Assembly (NCBI RefSeq): GCF_020171945.1
Contig: NZ_JAIVAP010000001.1
Span: 496,001-560,000 of the forward strand
From: Bacillus infantis
GTDB lineage: Bacteria; Bacillota; Bacilli; Bacillales; Cytobacillaceae
DNA length: 64,000 nucleotides
Direction: 5' to 3'
Shown here: piece by piece, positions 50,231 through 60,530 of the stretch
Layout: every line of letters starts with the position of its first letter
Position numbering within the stretch: the first letter of the stretch is position 1
Program-made: the position numbers and the translations under genes
The notes under the pieces: model-generated
Databases searched by the model: none
What the model saw: the letters and a program-made list of their open reading frames with translations, nothing else
Told to the model about the DNA's origin: nothing

Positions 50231-51150
50231 CTTATATCCAACACTTTATCTTTCGCTTTCTGTCGCTGTAAAAAGTGGTACAGCGCCCCAATCAGATTGG
50301 AGTCGTTTCCAAACCGGCACACCTCTGCTTTTACATCGAGCGAGTGGATATCCGATTTCATGCTTGATAGGACTCGATTGATTCTTTCGCAAAAATCATG
50401 GCGTCCAGATATCGCACCTCCGATAAGGATCTTTTCAGGATCGATGATATAGTGAAGATTCAGAATGCCGACTGCCAGGCGTTTGAAGAAGCGCTCTATT
50501 TCTTCCTGGATTTCTTTGTCTCCACCCTCTGCCATCTCAAACACTTTCCGGCCATCAAGGGTATCAGGATCCATTCCTTTTCTTGCTGCTGCAATATTGA
50601 CAAGTGCCCCAGTGGCACCAAGATCGCTCCAGCTTCTTCCTAAAGGCTTGTCTAAATAATCCTCCATGATCATATAACCGAACTCTCCGCCATGGAAGCT
50701 CGCTCCATGCCTGACTTTTTTGTCCAGTACAATGGCCCCGCCGATCCCCGTCCCGATGACGATGCAGATATAATCCCGGACATCCTTTGCAGCACCGATC
50801 CAGCCTTCTGCAAGGCCGGCACAGTTTGCGTCATTTTCCAGCTCTGCCGGAAGCCCTGTCCTTTTCTCCACCAGCTCCCGGATATTGGGGCCATGAACAT
50901 ATGGGACGGCGCTTGCGCCATGAATAGTACCGCTTACTACATCGACGGCCCCAGGCATGCTCATCGCAATTCCTTCTACAGGGCTGATAAAGCTGATTTC
51001 TTCGACAGCTTTTCCGATCGTTTCAATAAATGCTTCTATACCTTCCTTTGGAGTCGGGATTGATGACTTTTTTATAATGCTGCCCGATTCATCCATCAAG
51101 GCATATTTAATGGATGAGCCCCCTACATCAAATGCTGCATAATTTCGCAA
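50227..51150 (-). CDS. ROK family sugar kinase, beta-glucoside kinase-like
   Basis: A 307-residue kinase. Phosphate-1 motif FDVGGSSIKYAL at the N-terminus, GIAMSMPGAVDVVSGTIHG (about 60-78), SAVPYVHG, ENDANCAGLAEGW (about 103-115) and IGTGIGGAI (about 129). The ROK zinc motif (CxCGxxGC) is absent; the segment after GASFHGGEFGYM differs, as in Listeria/Klebsiella BglK-like kinases. It would phosphorylate a sugar or disaccharide at C6. The TTG at 51150 is chosen (GGGGG eight bases before it). It sits after the LacI regulator gene in a beta-glucoside locus. Confidence 0.85.
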   Translation of the reverse strand: MRNYAAFDVGGSSIKYALMDESGSIIKKSSIPTPKEGIEAFIETIGKAVEEISFISPVEGIAMSMPGAVDVVSGTIHGASAVPYVHGPNIRELVEKRTGLPAELENDANCAGLAEGWIGAAKDVRDYICIVIGTGIGGAIVLDKKVRHGASFHGGEFGYMIMEDYLDKPLGRSWSDLGATGALVNIAAARKGMDPDTLDGRKVFEMAEGGDKEIQEEIERFFKRLAVGILNLHYIIDPEKILIGGAISGRHDFCERINRVLSSMKSDIHSLDVKAEVCRFGNDSNLIGALYHFLQRQKAKDKVLDIR

Positions 51151-51198
51151 TGCTCCTACCCCCATATATCCTTCCGCCAAAGGATCATTTTCCTTCTA

Positions 51199-52215
51199 TT
51201 ACAGATGTGTTCCGCAGGATTCCCTGATAATCAGCTCAGAGTCAATCAGGGCAGGCCTCGGCTGGGATTTGCCGTTGATGAGATCGTTCAGCATATAAGC
51301 CGACAGTTTCCCGAATTTCTCTTTATCCTGTTTCACAGTCGACAGCTTGGGATCGCTGTAGCGGCAGGCGGCAATATCATCGCAGCCAATCACCCTGATA
51401 TCTTCTGGAACGGTAAGACCCGCTTCCTTGATGGCCCTTAGTGCTCCGAGCGCCATTAAATCGGAGGCTGCAAAAACAGCTTCAGGCTTCCTTTTCCCTT
51501 CAAGGATCCTTTTCATGCACTCATAGCCGCTGTCTTCATGATAATCTCCGTATTGAATCCAGTCTTCCCTGATTTCCAGGCCGAACTGGTTCATAGCCTC
51601 CAGGAAACCCTTCTTCCGCAAATTGGAAATGACAGATCCCTTCATTCCTCCGATGAAACCAACATCCCTGACCGAATTGAGGTAAAGATGCTCAATGACC
51701 TTTCGGGAAAGATTCACGTTATCAGTCATGACAAAGGCTGATTTCGGGCCGGACAGTTCAATGTCGATTCCGATGCATGGAAAATCAGCCTTAGCGAGCT
51801 CATGTACCGCTTCCTCCACTTCTTCTCCCGCAATAACGAGACAGCCATCCACATTGAAATGTTTGCATCTTGCCATATAGCTCCCATTGTCCTGCCGGAA
51901 GTTTTCGTTGGAGAACATGAGGATATCATAGCCCAGCATGCCGATATTCTTTTTAAAAGAAGAAATGACTTCGTTGAAATAAGGGTGGGTCATGTCAACA
52001 TTGATCTTGCCGGCATAAATCAGGCCAATAAGATTGGATTTTTTTGTGGCAAGCGACCGTGCTGAAAAATTTGGTTCATAATCCATCTCAAGGATAACAT
52101 CCATAACCTTTTTCTTTGTTCTTTCGCTGATGCCTCCGTAATTATTAATGACCTTTGAAACGGTTGCGGCAGAGACGCCCGCAATTTCCGCAATATTCTT
52201 TATCGTTAGGCTCAT
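51199..52215 (-). CDS. LacI family transcriptional repressor
   Basis: A 338-residue repressor. HTH ATVSKVINNYGGISERT (residues 18-35), hinge, then a periplasmic-binding-protein-like sugar domain (LIGLIYAGKINVDMTHPYFN through FAASDLMALGALRAIKEAG). The ATG at 52215 follows AAGGGA. It probably recognises the GAAACCGGTTTC palindromes at the ABC operon and GH1 promoters. The inducer is likely the imported sugar or its phosphate. Confidence 0.9.
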   Translation of the reverse strand: MSLTIKNIAEIAGVSAATVSKVINNYGGISERTKKKVMDVILEMDYEPNFSARSLATKKSNLIGLIYAGKINVDMTHPYFNEVISSFKKNIGMLGYDILMFSNENFRQDNGSYMARCKHFNVDGCLVIAGEEVEEAVHELAKADFPCIGIDIELSGPKSAFVMTDNVNLSRKVIEHLYLNSVRDVGFIGGMKGSVISNLRKKGFLEAMNQFGLEIREDWIQYGDYHEDSGYECMKRILEGKRKPEAVFAASDLMALGALRAIKEAGLTVPEDIRVIGCDDIAACRYSDPKLSTVKQDKEKFGKLSAYMLNDLINGKSQPRPALIDSELIIRESCGTHL

Positions 52216-52305
52216 GAGAATCCCTTCTGCTTCCAAATTATGTTCTATATTACTAGATTACTAGCTGTTTCCTTCCGTTTCAATCTCCAGATAAGAAAGC
52301 TCCGA

Positions 52306-53148
52306 TTATTTTACAGAGCCTTCTGTAATGCTGGAAATGAAAAGCTTGTTAAACATCAGGAATATGACCAATAGGGGCACCGTAGCCCAGAATACACCTG
52401 ACATGATCATCCCAAAATCAATATTATGTGTGTTGCTGAGATTAGCGAGCGCTACCTGGATGGTATACATCTCCGGATCCCTGAGCACCGTGAACTGCCA
52501 GAGGAACTCGCCCCATACTGCAGTAAACACAATGATTCCAAGAGTTGCAAATGCAGGCAGGATGATCGGCAGGACAATGCTTCTGTATATCCTGAAGTTT
52601 GAGCAGCCATCCAGCTTGGCAGCTTCTATTAATTCATCCGGCACAGCTTCGTTCACATATTGCCTCATAAGGAATATCCCCAGAGGATTCAGGAAGAACA
52701 GGAGCATCACCCCGGGAAGCGTATCCAGAAGTCCAGCTTTGGAAATCAGGAAATATTGGGGGATCAGGCCGAGCTGCGGCGGAATAATCATTGTTACCAG
52801 GATTGAAATGAATAGAATATTCTTCCCGGGAAACTTGAATTTAGCAAATGCGAAACCGGCCAGCGAACTGATGGCCAAAACCACGAGCGTAACTACAACA
52901 CAAATGATAAAGGAATTCCACATAGCGTTGAAAAAATCAATATTGCTCAGTACTTTCTTGAAATTGTCCACCAGCAGATTCCCAGGTGTTAAAGTAGGCG
53001 GAATGGTGTTGTATGCAGAGCTTGGACTTGTCGCCATTACAAACATCCAGTAAAAAGGGAAAAGGGAGACTAAAGAAGCAATGCCCAGAAACAAGTAGAT
53101 CGGCAGATTCCCTTTTCTGGGTTTCTTTTTGGCAGTGTTCATGCTCAT
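52306..53148 (-). CDS. Carbohydrate ABC transporter permease (MalG/AraQ type)
   Basis: A 280-residue inner-membrane permease with six helices. The EAA loop ELIEAAKLDGCSNFRIYRSI (about 178-197) contacts the ATPase. It starts with a short basic N-terminus (TAKKKPRKGN). GGAGGGC precedes the ATG. It overlaps the partner permease by four bases. No ATPase is encoded in the operon; a shared MsmX-type ATPase elsewhere is expected. Confidence 0.93.
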   Translation of the reverse strand: MSMNTAKKKPRKGNLPIYLFLGIASLVSLFPFYWMFVMATSPSSAYNTIPPTLTPGNLLVDNFKKVLSNIDFFNAMWNSFIICVVVTLVVLAISSLAGFAFAKFKFPGKNILFISILVTMIIPPQLGLIPQYFLISKAGLLDTLPGVMLLFFLNPLGIFLMRQYVNEAVPDELIEAAKLDGCSNFRIYRSIVLPIILPAFATLGIIVFTAVWGEFLWQFTVLRDPEMYTIQVALANLSNTHNIDFGMIMSGVFWATVPLLVIFLMFNKLFISSITEGSVK

Positions 53149-54110
53149 TTTGTTGCCCTCCTTTTGCCCCGACCATATCCGGATGTCAGCATAGTATTGA
53201 TGGTTGCAAAAGCAGCGATGATGACAAGCAGAATGATGGCTGTTGCAGATGCTGTGCCAAATGATTGAAGCTTGAACGCATCCCGGTACAAATACATAAC
53301 AATCGTCATTGCTTCATCCCTCGAAAATGCCCCGGCACCAAGGAATACAGTAGGCTCTGAGAACAGCTGGAGCGCACCGACAGTAGAGAAGAAGACAGTC
53401 AGGAGAATGAAAGGCTTCAGCAGCGGAAGTGTAATGTAAAACAGCTGCTGCGTTTTGCTTGCTCCATCGATTGTTGCCGCCTCGTACAAGTCGTTCGGAA
53501 TACTTTGGATCCCCGCCAGGAAAATGATCGTATTATAGCCGACCCATCTCCAGAAAACCATAATGGAAATCGCGATTTTTGTTCCCCATTCGGAAGCTCC
53601 CCAGTTGACCGGATCAAAGCCGAAAAGGCCCAATACATAGTTGGCCAGCGAGGTTTCATGATTGCTGAAGAGGACGCTGAAGATCAGGGCCACTGCCACC
53701 ATGGAGGTGATGTAAGGCATAAAAATCGTTACCCGGAAAAAATTTTTAAACCGGATGAACGTGAGATTGAGCAGAAAGGCCAGGATGATTCCGACAATCA
53801 GCTGGGGCGCTGTTCCTAAAAGCCCCATCACAATCGTATTGTAAACCGATTTCCAAAAAAGCGGATCTTCCAGTACTATCTTGAAGTTATTCAGGCCGGC
53901 AAACGTCATTGGGCTTAGCCCGTTCCATTTCTGAAAAGCCAGGTACAAGCTGAATAGGGCCGGATAAAGGCCGATGATGGCAAAAATGATAAAAAAAGGT
54001 GCTATATATAAATAGCCGGATATCATATCTTTCTTTGATTCAGACAGACGCTTCTTTGTTCCACTCATGCGGGCTGTACTCGCCTTGCTTTCTTTGGCAG
54101 CTGTTTGCAT
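53145..54110 (-). CDS. Carbohydrate ABC transporter permease (MalF/UgpA type)
   Basis: A 321-residue permease with six main helices. EAA loop DLYEAATIDGASKTQQLFYI (about 222-241) and family segment FRVTIFMPYITSMVAVALIF. The N-terminal 30 residues are basic. GAGGCGG precedes the ATG. Second gene of the substrate-binding protein-permease-permease operon. Confidence 0.93.
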   Translation of the reverse strand: MQTAAKESKASTARMSGTKKRLSESKKDMISGYLYIAPFFIIFAIIGLYPALFSLYLAFQKWNGLSPMTFAGLNNFKIVLEDPLFWKSVYNTIVMGLLGTAPQLIVGIILAFLLNLTFIRFKNFFRVTIFMPYITSMVAVALIFSVLFSNHETSLANYVLGLFGFDPVNWGASEWGTKIAISIMVFWRWVGYNTIIFLAGIQSIPNDLYEAATIDGASKTQQLFYITLPLLKPFILLTVFFSTVGALQLFSEPTVFLGAGAFSRDEAMTIVMYLYRDAFKLQSFGTASATAIILLVIIAAFATINTMLTSGYGRGKRRATK

Positions 54111-54173
54111 GTTTCCGCCTCTTTTCTATGCATAAATCAGGAAATGGCTCAAAGCCATTTCCCCTTTAATACC

Positions 54174-55469
54174 TTATCTTCCTAATAAGTCTTTTGCCCG
54201 TTTGATGGCAGCTTTCCATTCTTTTTCAGGATCTTTGCCATTCTGGACATTCTTCAGGGCATTTACAACCTCCTGATGAACCGGGAAGTATTTTTCGCCT
54301 TTAAATACAGCACCTTCGATATCCTGGGCAGCGTTTGCAAATACTGACGAAGTTACCTGGCCGCCGAAGAATTCATCTTCATTGGATTTGAAGTCATCCA
54401 TGTCATAAACAGATGGTGCAGATGGGAAGAGGCCTTTGCTCTGGAAAGATTCAAGCTGCTGTTCAGGCGCAACAAGCCACTCGATGAAGTCATAAGCCGC
54501 CTGTGCATTTTTGGTTTCCTTCGGTACAGCTATATAAGAACCGCCCCAGTTTGCAGCGAATTCCTTCGGCAGTGTGGCTACTCTCCACTTGCCTACTGCA
54601 TCCGGCGCATTGCCTTCCATCCAGCCCTTCAGCCAGCCAGCTCCAAGCTCTGCTGCAAATTCGCCTTTATTGACTGCGTTGGACCATTCTGGAGACCACA
54701 TGTCATACTTTCCTACAATGCCTAATTCATTGAGCTTAACCGCATAATCATAAGCTTCCTTGACAGCATTTCCATCTTCTTCAAGAAGAAGCTCTCCATC
54801 AGGATTCAGATAAGTACTTTCTGCTGCATCCAAATATGCACGGTAGGCCATTTCGATGCTGTCGACAAATGGCTTTCCTGTCTTTTCCTTCAATTGCTGG
54901 CCAGCTTCCTGGAAAGCTTCTGGCGAATTGATGAGTGACTCAACCTCGGCAGGCTCTGTCGGAAGACCGGCTTCCTCGAATAGGTCAACACGATAATACA
55001 AGGCCTTTGGTCCGATATCGGTCGGCATGCCGAACAGGAAGTCTCCATCCGCATTCTCCCCGCCCTTCCATTTCCAATCCAGATACTGGTCCTGAACATC
55101 CTTGGCACCTAAATCATATAAATTTTCAAATCGGTCCTGGGCAGCCTTGAACCGGTCAAACTGGTCAATTTCCAGCATAGCGATGTCTGGCGCACCGCTG
55201 CCGGCTGACAATGCAGTAAATAAGGCATCATGGTGATCTGCGGTCTCTGATGATTTCACTTTGATTTTGACATTCGGATTTTCTTCTGTATATTTCTTTG
55301 CAAGCTCCTCATAATTGGTTGCTCCGAAAGTCCAGAAGCTCAAGGTTACGTCGCCGCCGCCATCTGATCCTCCGGATGAAGTTTCCTCGCCGCTGCATGC
55401 TGCAAGCGATAATGCAAGAACTGATGATGCTCCGAATGCCGCTATTTTTTTTAGGCTATTCCATTTCAA
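54174..55469 (-). CDS. Sugar ABC transporter substrate-binding lipoprotein
   Basis: A 431-residue family 1 solute-binding protein. Signal peptide with lipobox LSLAAC (Cys at about 24), then SFWTFGATNYEELAKKYTEE, GAPDIAMLEIDQFDRF and the C-terminal GEKYFPVHQEVVNALKNVQN. The TTG at 55469 follows GGGGGAG. First gene of the operon and preceded by a clear promoter with two operators. It binds an oligosaccharide outside the membrane; the GH1 neighbour suggests a beta-glucoside. Confidence 0.93.
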   Translation of the reverse strand: MKWNSLKKIAAFGASSVLALSLAACSGEETSSGGSDGGGDVTLSFWTFGATNYEELAKKYTEENPNVKIKVKSSETADHHDALFTALSAGSGAPDIAMLEIDQFDRFKAAQDRFENLYDLGAKDVQDQYLDWKWKGGENADGDFLFGMPTDIGPKALYYRVDLFEEAGLPTEPAEVESLINSPEAFQEAGQQLKEKTGKPFVDSIEMAYRAYLDAAESTYLNPDGELLLEEDGNAVKEAYDYAVKLNELGIVGKYDMWSPEWSNAVNKGEFAAELGAGWLKGWMEGNAPDAVGKWRVATLPKEFAANWGGSYIAVPKETKNAQAAYDFIEWLVAPEQQLESFQSKGLFPSAPSVYDMDDFKSNEDEFFGGQVTSSVFANAAQDIEGAVFKGEKYFPVHQEVVNALKNVQNGKDPEKEWKAAIKRAKDLLGR

Positions 55470-55587
55470 GTGAATCTCCCCCATTATTGTTAAGTAATTT
55501 GAACCATCCTTTTGAGAACCTGCCTAATTCTGCCTTCAGCCACCCCCTGCAAAAGAATTCCAGAACCTGTTTAACTTTAATAAGTAT

Positions 55588-55601
55588 GGAAACCGGTTTC
55601 C
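55588..55601. promoter_or_regulatory. LacI-type operator 1
   Basis: GGAAACCGGTTTCC, a perfect 14-bp palindrome downstream of the ABC operon promoter. The same core recurs before the GH1 gene. Confidence 0.8.
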
Positions 55602-55610
55602 GTTTTCTGC

Positions 55611-55624
55611 GGAAACCGCTTTCA
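55611..55624. promoter_or_regulatory. Operator 2, also cre-like
   Basis: GGAAACCGCTTTCA. On the minus strand TGAAAGCGGTTTCC fits both the local LacI core and the CcpA cre consensus. It lies just downstream of the -10 box. Confidence 0.65.
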
Positions 55625-55630
55625 TTTGTT

Positions 55631-55659
55631 ATTATAAGAGCCTGTATTTCAGAAATCAA
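55631..55659 (-). promoter_or_regulatory. SigA promoter of the sugar ABC operon
   Basis: Minus strand: -35 TTGATT (55659-55654), 17-bp spacer, -10 TATAAT (55636-55631). Operators 2 and 1 cover the start region. Confidence 0.85.
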
Positions 55660-55783
55660 CTATATTTTAGAAAATTTAGTTAATTATTTTTCGGAAAATT
55701 AGATTAAAATAATGATATTTCCTTGATTTTTTTTAAAATCACTCTATTATTCTGCAGTAATCAAGTGTTTTACCCTCTAAATA

Positions 55784-55795
55784 GAAACCGTTTTC
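55784..55795. promoter_or_regulatory. LacI-type operator 3 (auxiliary)
   Basis: GAAACCGTTTTC, one base from the perfect core, between the GH1 stop and the ABC promoter. Its distance of about 190 bp from operator 1 would allow a repression loop (inference). Confidence 0.5.
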
Positions 55796-55801
55796 CAAAA
55801 T

Positions 55802-55828
55802 AAAAAGAGAGCATAACGCCCTCTTTTT
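55802..55828 (-). terminator. Terminator of the GH1 gene
   Basis: Stem AAAAAGAG/CTCTTTTT with an inner GC/GC pair and an A/T-rich tail. Confidence 0.75.
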
Positions 55829-55838
55829 ATTAGTTGGC

Positions 55839-57315
<1,477 letters not shown>

Positions 57316-57381
57316 TAAAATAGTATAGCAAATTCTGATAAAACAATATATTCAGAAATATACTTCTGCATAATTTTTTAT

Positions 57382-57408
57382 AAAAAAAGAACCGCTTAGG
57401 GCGGCTCT
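57382..57408 (-). terminator. Terminator of the acetyltransferase gene
   Basis: Stem AGAACCGC/GCGGCTCT (one G-U), minus-strand tail of seven T. It overlaps the stop codon. Confidence 0.8.
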
Positions 57409-57991
57409 AAATAGTTCTGCTATGTAAAATATCATCTGTTTCTCTGCTTGCATACTCTTTTTTCAGGAGACCGTATACTATATGGTCTACATAATGATCA
57501 TAGAGCCATTCTGCATCCCGTATAATGCCTTCTTCCGTGAAACCGTGCCGTTTTGGCAATGCCCGGCTTTTCATATTGCCGGCAGCAGCCCTTACTTCAA
57601 TCCGGTTCAGGCCTGCTTCTGAGAATCCATATTCTATAAGGGCTGAAAAAGCTCTGTTCATGATTCCTTTTCCCTGATACTTCTCACCAAGCCAGTAGCC
57701 TATAACGCCGATTTTGTGAATCCCGCTGATTTCATTGAAACCAATCGTACCGGCAATCTTCCCCTTGTAAATGATGGCCGCAGCCTGGGGGTGATTTCCA
57801 TTCTTCTCATACGCACTGAGAGAAGATTGAATAAAATCTGCTGAATCTTCTGCTGTCTTGGTATAATCCAGCCATCCCAGCCATTCTTTTAAATATTCCT
57901 TTGACTCGATTGTCAGATTAAAAAGTTCTTCAGCATCCTCCTGCTGATAAAGCCTGAGTGAAATTTCAGCATCCAAATCCAGATGAAACAT
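57407..57991 (-). CDS. GNAT acetyltransferase, RimJ/RimL (YdaF-like) type
   Basis: A 194-residue acetyltransferase: ISLRLYQQEDAEELFNLTIE, then GYWLGEKYQGKGIMNRAFSA (acetyl-CoA loop, about 105-124) and MKSRALPKRHGFTEEGIIRD. It probably acetylates an amino group of a ribosomal protein or a polyamine-like molecule. The ATG at 57991 follows GGGGGAG, excluding the longer frame. Confidence 0.9.
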   Translation of the reverse strand: MFHLDLDAEISLRLYQQEDAEELFNLTIESKEYLKEWLGWLDYTKTAEDSADFIQSSLSAYEKNGNHPQAAAIIYKGKIAGTIGFNEISGIHKIGVIGYWLGEKYQGKGIMNRAFSALIEYGFSEAGLNRIEVRAAAGNMKSRALPKRHGFTEEGIIRDAEWLYDHYVDHIVYGLLKKEYASRETDDILHSRTI

Positions 57992-58108
57992 GAATACTCC
58001 CCCTATGGTTTTCACTATTTTACCATAATTCCCCTTACTATATATAGATTTACCAAGAAAAAGGCTGACCATAAAAATGGCCAGCACCTGTTAAGTAATC
58101 ATAATCTT

Positions 58109-58717
58109 TTATTTTACTTTGCTCTTATACCATTCTGCCGCAGCCTCTGCCTCCTGAGATGTCAGCTGATGTCCATAATTCTCCCAGTGCAGCTCCACAT
58201 CAGCATTGGCATCCTCCAGAAGAGATGTAAGTTCTTCTGATTCTGCAGATGGGCAGATCGGATCGTTTTTACCGGCGGCAATGAAGACGGAGGTACCTGT
58301 CAGGTCAGGCAGTTCAACACCCCTTCTAGGCACCATCGGATGGTGAAGGATCGCACCTTTTAAGGCATCTTTATAGTGGAATAATAAACTGGCAGCTATA
58401 TTGGCGCCATTCGAATAACCGACCGCAAAGATATTGCCGCGGTCAAACTCATATTTGGCAGCTGCCTCATTCAGGAATTCATTCAATTCATTCGTGCGGA
58501 ACACAAGATCTTCTTCATCAAATACCCCTTCTGACAATCTCTTGAAGAAACGCGGCATCCCATTTTCCAGTACATTACCCCTTACACTCAGAACAGAGGC
58601 TTCTTCATCTATGATTACTGACAGCGGAATCAAATCTCTCTCATTTCCCCCGGTTCCGTGCAGGAGCAAAAGAGTCGGTTTATCCGGATTCGCACCCTTT
58701 CGAAAAATATGTTCCAT
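58109..58717 (-). CDS. mhqD: Hydrolase MhqD (alpha/beta hydrolase, quinone stress)
   Basis: A 202-residue carboxylesterase-like hydrolase. Oxyanion segment LLLLHGTGGNERDL, the MhqD signature SVRGNVLENGMPRFFKRLSE (about 45-64), nucleophile Ser in VGYSNGANIA (about 108), Asp in AAGKNDPICP and His in NYGHQLTSQE. In B. subtilis MhqD belongs to the MhqR regulon for quinone detoxification. The ATG at 58717 follows AAGGTG. An MhqR-like box lies 84-101 bp upstream. Confidence 0.9.
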   Translation of the reverse strand: MEHIFRKGANPDKPTLLLLHGTGGNERDLIPLSVIIDEEASVLSVRGNVLENGMPRFFKRLSEGVFDEEDLVFRTNELNEFLNEAAAKYEFDRGNIFAVGYSNGANIAASLLFHYKDALKGAILHHPMVPRRGVELPDLTGTSVFIAAGKNDPICPSAESEELTSLLEDANADVELHWENYGHQLTSQEAEAAAEWYKSKVK

Positions 58718-58800
58718 TCCAATCACCTTCCAAAAATTGATTAATTGTATTGTCTATCTCTGATTTCCCCTATTTTTAGGATATTTAACCTTCCGGCATT

Positions 58801-58818
58801 TATCCTTAATTCGAGATA
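58801..58818. promoter_or_regulatory. MhqR-like operator upstream of mhqD
   Basis: TATCCTTAATTCGAGATA matches the palindromic MhqR pattern (TATCTCGAATTCGAGATA) in 15 of 18 positions; the right half is perfect. Confidence 0.65.
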
Positions 58819-58950
58819 ATTTTAAGATGCTTCTCTGATAATGTCAACAGCTGGGTATTCTCTAAATATTTCATTTGTAAAAATCATCCACTCTGCTGCC
58901 TGGTATCATGTTATAATTCCCTATATAATAGCTTAAAGGAAGTGTACGTT

Positions 58951-59802
58951 TTGTCTGCTCAATTAACTGAACCAAACAACCCATACAAAGACCTTTCTTC
59001 TGATTGCGGTAGCTGCTTCGGCCTTTGCTGCGTGGCTCTGCCGTTTGCAAAGACTGCGGATTTTGCCATAGATAAAAGCAGCGGTGCTCCTTGTCCGAAT
59101 CTGCAGGATAACTTCCTCTGCAGGACGCATGAAACACTAAGAGATAAAGGATTTAAAGGCTGCACGGTATATGAGTGTTTCGGAGCCGGGCAAAAAGTCT
59201 CGCAGCTCACTTATGGAGGCAAAGACTGGCGGAAATATCCTGACTTGGCAAACGAGATGTTCGAGGTATTCCCTATCATGCAGCAGCTCCATGAAATGCT
59301 GCTGTATCTGACAGAGGCACACAGCCTTCAGGAAACACTTTCCATTAAACGTGAACTGCAATCTGCCATTAATACAATTGAGGCGCTGACACTGCTGGAA
59401 GCTAAGTCCATTACAAGCCTTGATGTTTATGCGCATAGAAGCATGGTCAGTGAATTGCTGAACAAAAGCAGTGAACTATATAGGAAAAATGTCCCTCATA
59501 ACAGATCCCCTAAGTTAATATCCAAATTGAAAAAAAGCAGTGATTTTATCGGTGCCTCTTTAAAAGGGGAAGATCTCAGAGGGGCCAGCCTGCGAGGGGC
59601 GCTTCTGATAGCAGGAAATCTGCAGAATGCCGATTTGCGTAAATGCGATTTGCTTGGGGCTGATTTAAGGGATGCCAATATTTGCGGAGCAGACCTGAGG
59701 GGCTGCCTGTTTTTGACACAGGCACAAGTAAATGCTTCTATTGGGAACCTTTCGACTAAGCTGCCATCCGCTCTAAAAATACCTGCCCATTGGGACAGGT
59801 GA
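58951..59802 (+). CDS. Pentapeptide-repeat protein with N-terminal Cys cluster
   Basis: A 283-residue protein. The N-terminus has eight or more Cys (DCGSCFGLCCVAL, PCPNL, FLCRTHE, GCTVYECFGAG), a YkgJ-like metal or Fe-S site. A helical middle follows (about 95-195), then a pentapeptide-repeat beta-helix of about 15 turns' worth of A(D/N)LxG units (LKGEDLRGASLRGALLIAG, DLLGADLRDANICGADLRG) in residues 208-262. TTG start at 58951 with AAAGGAAG. Such fusions are found in Bacillus and actinomycetes; role unknown, possibly DNA-mimic or scaffold. Confidence 0.82.
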   Translation: MSAQLTEPNNPYKDLSSDCGSCFGLCCVALPFAKTADFAIDKSSGAPCPNLQDNFLCRTHETLRDKGFKGCTVYECFGAGQKVSQLTYGGKDWRKYPDLANEMFEVFPIMQQLHEMLLYLTEAHSLQETLSIKRELQSAINTIEALTLLEAKSITSLDVYAHRSMVSELLNKSSELYRKNVPHNRSPKLISKLKKSSDFIGASLKGEDLRGASLRGALLIAGNLQNADLRKCDLLGADLRDANICGADLRGCLFLTQAQVNASIGNLSTKLPSALKIPAHWDR

Positions 59803-59896
59803 TTTTTACAAGAATAGCAAACTGAAAAATCACAGAACCAGTTTACATAATATTATTATTAAAAACAAAAAAGGGGAATTCATATTGTGATTTCCC

Positions 59897-60274
59897 CTAT
59901 TGCCTGTATTCTGCATTATATGAATTTTCACCTGAATGGACAGAAAGCAGTGTATCGGCATAGCCTACAAGACGATTGACAATTTCATCACTGACAGCGT
60001 ACACAAACTTATGCCTGCCTGCTATGCAAAGTGCCGGATCATCCCAAATAATCGTCGTATTGATGTTAAAATGCTGTGTATCGTATATATTATAATGGAT
60101 GATTGCCTTCCCTGCTGCTCCTCCCGTTTGCGGATCCTGATATCCCGGCAGGAACACATACCATTCCTCAGCAGTAGGGGACCGGAAATTTTTTGTGAAT
60201 GATAGGCCTGCTATTGCGGTGCTGACTTCTTTCTTAGTCTCTTCATCCATTGCTTCAAACAAATTATTGCTCAA
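59897..60274 (-). CDS. Hypothetical protein, about 125 aa
   Basis: I place the start at the TTG at 60274, which follows GAAGGAAGG by six bases; the frame is open to 60382 but that part overlaps the zinc-ribbon gene in another frame. The product is soluble, with segments TAEEWYVFLPGYQDPQTGGA and IIHYNIYDTQHFNINTTIIW, and looks like a small alpha/beta domain. No family recognised. It lies 28 bp after the zinc-ribbon gene and is probably co-transcribed. Confidence 0.6.
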   Translation of the reverse strand: MSNNLFEAMDEETKKEVSTAIAGLSFTKNFRSPTAEEWYVFLPGYQDPQTGGAAGKAIIHYNIYDTQHFNINTTIIWDDPALCIAGRHKFVYAVSDEIVNRLVGYADTLLSVHSGENSYNAEYRQ

Positions 60275-60302
60275 CCAGATCCTTCCTTCAATGAAAAAGT
60301 GT

Positions 60303-60461
60303 TTACTTACACGATCTGTGTGCCTTACGGATGCAAGAACGGCAAAAACCCATTTCATCTTCGAATGGAAACCAGGACTCACAGCTTAAGCACCTTTTGT
60401 ATAGCACCAGGTCAATCAGCAGATCATAGCCATAATAGGTTTTCAGCTTTTCGATCCTCAT
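60303..60461 (-). CDS. Zinc-ribbon microprotein, 52 aa
   Basis: A short gene with a perfect ribosome site (GGGAGG, seven bases before the ATG at 60461). The product has a helical N-terminus (LKTYYGYDLLIDLVLYKR) and a treble-clef-like zinc ribbon: C24LSC27, then C40RSC43, with a fifth Cys near the end (HRSCK). It could bind nucleic acid or a protein partner. No family named. First gene of a pair with the 125-aa protein. Confidence 0.75.
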   Translation of the reverse strand: MRIEKLKTYYGYDLLIDLVLYKRCLSCESWFPFEDEMGFCRSCIRKAHRSCK

Positions 60462-60530
60462 GAATCAGCCTCCCTGCTTGAGCATATGGGCAATATATGC
60501 AGGAAGGCACAACCTTGAAACTTGGGCTTT

